Below are positions 60,544 to 64,000 of a stretch of DNA of 64,000 bases, piece after piece; positions within the stretch are counted from its first letter, which is position 1, and each line of letters starts with the position of its first letter. The translations under genes were made by a program, and so were the position numbers. The stretch spans positions 62,001 through 126,000 of the forward strand of contig NZ_JAKUHT010000005.1 in the NCBI RefSeq assembly GCF_022436705.1, written 5' to 3'. The DNA comes from Nocardioides sp. CFH 31398 (GTDB lineage: Bacteria > Actinomycetota > Actinomycetes > Propionibacteriales > Nocardioidaceae). The notes below the pieces were generated by a model. That model saw only the letters and a program-made list of their open reading frames with translations. It was not told the DNA's origin and ran no database searches.

Positions 60544-60574
60544 GGTGACCCGACGAGGAGCTCGTCGGGTCACC
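60544..60574. terminator. Perfect 14-bp hairpin between convergent genes
   Basis: Arms 60544-60557 and 60561-60574 pair perfectly around the loop GAG, 6 nt past the C39-like stop and before the end of the leftward molybdoenzyme gene. It may end both transcripts. Confidence 0.7.
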
Positions 60575-60617
60575 ACCACGGGGCCACCGTCGAGCGAGCC
60601 CGCGGCCCGCCCGGGGC

Positions 60618-62225
60618 TCAGCCCTCCGTGACGGTGAAGTCCACCTCGTGCCAGCCCGTGGCGCCGTCGGGGACGGTGTCGGCGACGACGCCGGTCTGCG
60701 GGGTGCCGTCGGGGTCGAGCGCGCGGACGCGGAGGACGTGCTCGCCCGTCGGGACGTCCGGCAGCACCGCCCGCCACTGGAACCACGAGTCGATGCGACG
60801 GGAGTCGGCGACCTCGCCCGGCGTCCACGCGCCGCCGTCCAGCGAGACCTCGACCCCGCTGATGCCGGTGTGCTGGAACCAGGCCATGCCGCCGGCGATC
60901 ACGTCGCCCGCGGGCAGCTCCTCGCCCGAGCGGGGGACGTCGATCCGCGAGCCCATCTTGACCGGGCCCTGCTCGGCCCAGCCGTTCTCGGTCCAGTACG
61001 CCGAGAACCGGTCGAAGCGGGTCACCTCCCAGTCGACGACCCACTTGCACGCCGAGACGTAGCCGTAGAGCCCGGGAACGAGGGTGCGGACCGGGAAGCC
61101 GTGCTCGACGGGGAGCGGCTGGCCGTTCATGGCGACGGCGAGCATGGCCTGGCGGTCGTCGGTCAGCGCCTCGAGGGGGGTGCCGCAGGTCCAGCCGTCC
61201 TCGGAGGTCTGCAGCACGGCGTCGGCGCCGTCCTGCACGCCCGCCAGGGACAGCACCTGCTGGGTCAGCGTCCCGCTCCACCACGCGTTGCCGATGAGGT
61301 CGCCGCCGATCTCGTTCGACACGCAGTTGAGCGTCGTCCACCGCTCGGTGAGCCGGCCCGAGAACAGGTCGTCGAAGCTGAGCACCAGCTCGCGGTCCAC
61401 CATCCCGTGGATGCGCAGGCGCCAGTCGGCAGGGTCGATCGTCGGGACCGCGAACGCGGTGTGGATGACGTAGAAGTCCGGGTTCGGGGTCTCCCAGGAG
61501 GTGACGCCCTCGAGGCCGATGCGGGCGGCGGGCGGGACCGTGGGGCGGGTGACCTGCAGACCCAGCAGGGAGCGTGCCCGCTCGACGCCCTGCCGGCGCC
61601 GCGCGAGCACCTCGCCGCCGAGCCCCGCCAGGACGGCGACCGCCCCGACCGCCCCCATCCGCACCAGCAGGCTGCGCCGGTTCGGGGCGCTCAGCCCGGT
61701 CTCGGCGTCGACCTCGGTCCCGTCCCCGGTCCCGTCCTCGCTCCCGCCCCGGGCCGGCGCCGCGCCCGGGCCGGCGGCGGCTCGCCCGTCCTGGACCCGC
61801 AGGGGGACGCTCAGCAGCGCGGTGGCCACCACCCAGGTCAGCAGCCCGGCGAGCACCGGCAGCAGGTCGGTCGACGGGGTGGAGCCGGGGACCACCAGCA
61901 CGGCGACGGCGCCGATGCCGGCGAGGACGCCGTACGGCAGGAGGGTCAGCCACCACGACCGGCGCCCGAGGTGGCCGGCCCAGGCGAAGACGGCGCTGAG
62001 GGCCACCAGGATGACGAGGACCAGCACGGCCTTGTCGAAGACGCCGAAGGCCTCGATCCCCCACTCCACCAGGCCGGGCGGGGTGAGCCGGACGGCGAGC
62101 TCGGCGACGGCGACGACCGGCGTCGAGCGCACGTGCAGCAGCGCCGCGACCAGGTGCGACGCCGCGAGACCCGCCAGGCCGCCGAGCAGCCCGGCGAGCG
62201 ACCAGGCGCCGCGCGGAGAACGCAT
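60618..62225 (-). CDS. Molybdopterin-dependent oxidoreductase, sulfite-oxidase fold, with membrane anchor
   Basis: The 535-residue protein has four or five N-terminal transmembrane helices (about residues 8-150), a linker with [22 protein letters not shown], then the sulfite-oxidase molybdenum domain. That domain has the cofactor Cys in [11 protein letters not shown] (about 307) and [15 protein letters not shown] near 415. A C-terminal Mo-co dimerisation beta domain carries [13 protein letters not shown]. The catalytic domain is probably outside the membrane. Substrate may be sulfite or another oxo acceptor. It is divergent from ispF. Confidence 0.9.
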   Translation of the reverse strand: MRSPRGAWSLAGLLGGLAGLAASHLVAALLHVRSTPVVAVAELAVRLTPPGLVEWGIEAFGVFDKAVLVLVILVALSAVFAWAGHLGRRSWWLTLLPYGVLAGIGAVAVLVVPGSTPSTDLLPVLAGLLTWVVATALLSVPLRVQDGRAAAGPGAAPARGGSEDGTGDGTEVDAETGLSAPNRRSLLVRMGAVGAVAVLAGLGGEVLARRRQGVERARSLLGLQVTRPTVPPAARIGLEGVTSWETPNPDFYVIHTAFAVPTIDPADWRLRIHGMVDRELVLSFDDLFSGRLTERWTTLNCVSNEIGGDLIGNAWWSGTLTQQVLSLAGVQDGADAVLQTSEDGWTCGTPLEALTDDRQAMLAVAMNGQPLPVEHGFPVRTLVPGLYGYVSACKWVVDWEVTRFDRFSAYWTENGWAEQGPVKMGSRIDVPRSGEELPAGDVIAGGMAWFQHTGISGVEVSLDGGAWTPGEVADSRRIDSWFQWRAVLPDVPTGEHVLRVRALDPDGTPQTGVVADTVPDGATGWHEVDFTVTEG

Positions 62226-62267
62226 GTCCCGATTCTTCCCCACGGGCCTCGCGGCATCATCTGCGGT

Positions 62268-62759
62268 GTGAACGACGCCCAACCGACGCCCCGGCCGCCA
62301 CGCACCGGGATCGGCACCGACGTGCACCGTCTCGCCGAGGGCGTGCCGATGCACCTGGCCGGCCTCGCGTGGCCCGACGAGCCGCGGGGTCTGGCCGGCC
62401 ACTCCGACGGGGACGTCGCCGCGCACGCGGCCTGCGACGCCCTGCTGTCCGCCGCGGGCCTGGGCGACCTGGGCCAGCGCTTCGGCACCTCGCGCCCCGA
62501 GTGGGCCGGTGCCGCGGGCACGGCGCTGCTCGCGGAGACCGCCCGGCTCGTCCGCGAGGCGGGCTTCACGGTCGGGCACGTCGCCGTCCAGGTCATCGGC
62601 GAGCGCCCCCGAATCGCCGGTCGCCGCGACGAGGCGGAGGCCGCGCTCGCGGCCGCCACCGGCGGCACCGTCTCCCTCTCGGCCACCACCACCGACGGCC
62701 TGGGCCTCACCGGTCGCGGCGAGGGCGTCGCCGCCATCGCCACCGCGACGGTGCTCTGA
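62268..62759 (+). CDS. ispF: 2-C-methyl-D-erythritol 2,4-cyclodiphosphate synthase
   Basis: This 163-residue MEP-pathway enzyme cyclises CDP-ME-2-phosphate. It has the metal ligands in [12 protein letters not shown] (Asp and His, about residues 16-21), [26 protein letters not shown] (about 46-71), ERPRI and a C-terminal [22 protein letters not shown] 62268 follows a CATCAT box by 7 nt, suggesting a leaderless start. No ispD is adjacent: upstream is a divergent molybdoenzyme gene. Confidence 0.95.
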   Translation: MNDAQPTPRPPRTGIGTDVHRLAEGVPMHLAGLAWPDEPRGLAGHSDGDVAAHAACDALLSAAGLGDLGQRFGTSRPEWAGAAGTALLAETARLVREAGFTVGHVAVQVIGERPRIAGRRDEAEAALAAATGGTVSLSATTTDGLGLTGRGEGVAAIATATVL

Positions 62760-62772
62760 AGGCCCTCGCCCC

Positions 62773-62787
62773 GAGGTGGTCGAGCAG
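62773..62787 (-). repeat. Partial copy of the dispersed palindromic repeat
   Basis: GAGGTGGTCGAGCAG is identical to the reverse complement of 24599-24613, the right part of repeat copy 1. Only this 15-bp part is kept, in a G/C-rich 160-bp gap after ispF. Confidence 0.4.
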
Positions 62788-62919
62788 CCGAGCCGCGCCG
62801 GCGGCTCCGCGTCGTCGGGACCGCCGTCGGCGCCCGGTGGTCGGCCCCGGCGTCCGGTGGTCACCGGTTGTGGTGGCCGTCACGCTGAAGTGACCGCGAC
62901 TCTCTGTCACAGTAATCCG

Positions 62920-63855
62920 GTGCCCGTCACCGCCACGCCCGCGCCCCACGAGCTGCGGACCCACGACGGGCTGCGGCTCGCCGTCCGCGTCGACGGGCCC
63001 GCCGACGCCCCGCTGACCGTCGCACTGGCCCACTGCTGGACCGCGGACCGCGAGGACTGGCACCACCAGGTCCACGACCTGCTCGCGGCGTACGGCGGTC
63101 GCATCCGGCTCGTCACGTGGGACGCGCGGGGCCACGGCGACTCCGACGCGGCGCCGGTCGACGCCTGCACGATCGAGAACCTGGGCCGCGACATGGCGGC
63201 GATCCTCGACGCCTTCGCCCCGAGCGGCCCCCTGGTGCTCGCGGGACACTCCATCGGCGGCATGACGCTGATGGCGCTGGCCGAGCAGCGACCCGACCTG
63301 GCGGCCCGCGCGGACGGGGTCCTGTTCTGCGCCACCGCCTGCGGCGGTCTCGACGCGATCACCCTCGGGATCCCGGGGGCCGGCGGCCAGCGGATCCGCG
63401 CGCAGATCCCGCGGATGCTCGCCACCCGCGCCCGGCTGCTGTCGCGCTCCAAGCGCCGCCGCACGCCGCTCACCGAGGGGGCGGTCGTCCGCCGCTTCCT
63501 GTTCGGCGACCTCAAGCCGCCGCGCGACGTCGGCCTGGTGATCGACCAGATCATCAACTGCCCGCCGGCCACGATGGAGGGCTTCTACCGCGACCTCATG
63601 CGCCACGACCGCGCCGCGGCCTGCGGGGTGTACGCCGGGATCCCGGTCACCGTCGTCGTCGGCTCGGCCGACCGGCTGACGCCGCGCCGCTTCGCCCGCG
63701 CGATCGCCGAGGCCAGCCCGGGCTCGCGGCTGCTCGTCGTCCCCGGGGCCGGCCACATGCTGCCGCTGGAGCGTCCCCGCGTCGTCAGTGACCTGCTCGG
63801 AGAGCTCGTGGACGGCGCGCTCGCCCGCGCCGGGCAGGCCCCGGCGAGCTCCTAG
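62920..63855 (+). CDS. Alpha/beta hydrolase
   Basis: The 311-residue protein has the alpha/beta hydrolase core: oxyanion region VALAHCWTADREDWHHQV, TWDARGHGDSD, the nucleophile elbow LAGHSIGGMTL (Ser near residue 112), the acid in VGSADRLTP and the catalytic His in VPGAGHMLPLE near residue 283. The substrate is unknown. GTG 62920 is preferred because residues further upstream (from GTG 62890) are not conserved-looking; the choice is uncertain. Its stop overlaps that of the convergent nirD-like gene by 3 bp. Confidence 0.87.
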   Translation: MPVTATPAPHELRTHDGLRLAVRVDGPADAPLTVALAHCWTADREDWHHQVHDLLAAYGGRIRLVTWDARGHGDSDAAPVDACTIENLGRDMAAILDAFAPSGPLVLAGHSIGGMTLMALAEQRPDLAARADGVLFCATACGGLDAITLGIPGAGGQRIRAQIPRMLATRARLLSRSKRRRTPLTEGAVVRRFLFGDLKPPRDVGLVIDQIINCPPATMEGFYRDLMRHDRAAACGVYAGIPVTVVVGSADRLTPRRFARAIAEASPGSRLLVVPGAGHMLPLERPRVVSDLLGELVDGALARAGQAPASS

Positions 63856-64000
63856 GCCGCGTCGAGCAGCCGCCGACCCACGTGGACGACGCCGTCCACG
63901 ACCTGCACGGCGTACGCCGGGACGGCGACGTGCTCGTCGTCCAGGCAGCGTCCGGTGCGCAGGTCGAAGGCGTGACCGTGACGCGGCGAGCCGACGAACG
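63852..64000 (-). CDS. Nitrite reductase small subunit NirD-like (Rieske-fold), 3' end only
   Basis: The last 49 codons of a leftward gene are visible; it enters from beyond the window end. The translated end reads SPRHGHAFDLRTGRCLDD, then VPAYAVQVVDGVVHVG, which fits the C-terminal half of NirD/Rieske-fold small subunits of assimilatory nitrite reductase. Where a Rieske protein has CXXH, this one has Ser-Pro-Arg-His, so an intact [2Fe-2S] site is unlikely; loss of cluster ligands is known in NirD. The large subunit, if present, lies outside. Confidence 0.75.
   Translation of the reverse strand, partial: FVGSPRHGHAFDLRTGRCLDDEHVAVPAYAVQVVDGVVHVGRRLLDAA

Noticed and set aside
1..64000. CRISPR array, prophage, transposase or integrase genes
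   Set aside because: No regularly spaced direct repeats, no transposase, integrase or phage structural motifs are seen in the translated genes; gene content is chromosomal throughout.

Overview
This window looks like chromosomal DNA of a high-GC actinobacterium, most likely Nocardioidaceae (Nocardioides or a close relative). I infer this from the very high GC content, the dense GTGA/ATGA start-stop overlaps, gene families typical of that group (L25/Ctc, SoxR, DUF3052, DUF4032, Eis-like acetyltransferase, PSRP with PEP synthase), and many genes that start 6-7 nt after a TANNNT -10 box (leaderless transcripts). I see no prophage, insertion sequence or CRISPR array.

Layout. 1-6.5 kb: the end of a phosphotransferase-like gene, then three tandem secreted beta-propeller paralogues. 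6.6-15.7 kb: a leftward polysaccharide operon. In transcription order it encodes an initiating phosphoglycosyltransferase, Alg14-like and Alg13-like glycosyltransferase subunits, a Wzy-like polymerase/ligase, a Wzz-like copolymerase, a GT2 glycosyltransferase, a flippase and a sulfotransferase; a hexapeptide acyltransferase lies on the opposite strand inside it. 15.9-20.9 kb: a TetR regulator and a housekeeping block (pth, L25, prs, glmU). 20.9-24.6 kb: a translationally coupled exported amine oxidase and ceramidase. 24.6-28.1 kb: a dimethylargininase-like enzyme, a NarL-type two-component system and a divergent membrane protein. 28.2-39.1 kb: tRNA-Gln, an OafA-like acyltransferase, a LigC-like DNA ligase, three sulfotransferase-fold proteins, a glycosyltransferase, a LigD-type polymerase domain, an Eis-like acetyltransferase and MsrB.

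39.1-49.4 kb: ung, pdxY, MOSC, an AraC regulator, a striking G/C homopolymer tract, PEP synthase with its regulatory kinase/phosphatase, an M14 peptidase, an MFS permease, tRNA-Thr and soxR. 49.5-64 kb: an amidohydrolase, a DUF4032 kinase-like protein, a DUF3052 protein, an acyl-CoA dehydrogenase, a sulfatase, a metallophosphoesterase, rlmB, cysS, a C39-like peptidase, a sulfite-oxidase-like molybdoenzyme, ispF, an alpha/beta hydrolase and the 3' end of a nirD-like gene.

The main themes are cell-surface and secreted glycan chemistry (the polysaccharide operon, four sulfotransferase folds, a sulfatase, acyltransferases) mixed with core housekeeping. The most interesting signals are regulatory or structural: 11-bp-phased CTTGAG repeats kept upstream of two beta-propeller paralogues, an exact 44-bp dispersed repeat, interlocked inverted repeats beside tRNA-Thr, two divergent start codons 10 nt apart embedded in each other's putative -10 boxes, and an exported ceramidase plus amine oxidase pair that suggests a sphingolipid-processing unit.
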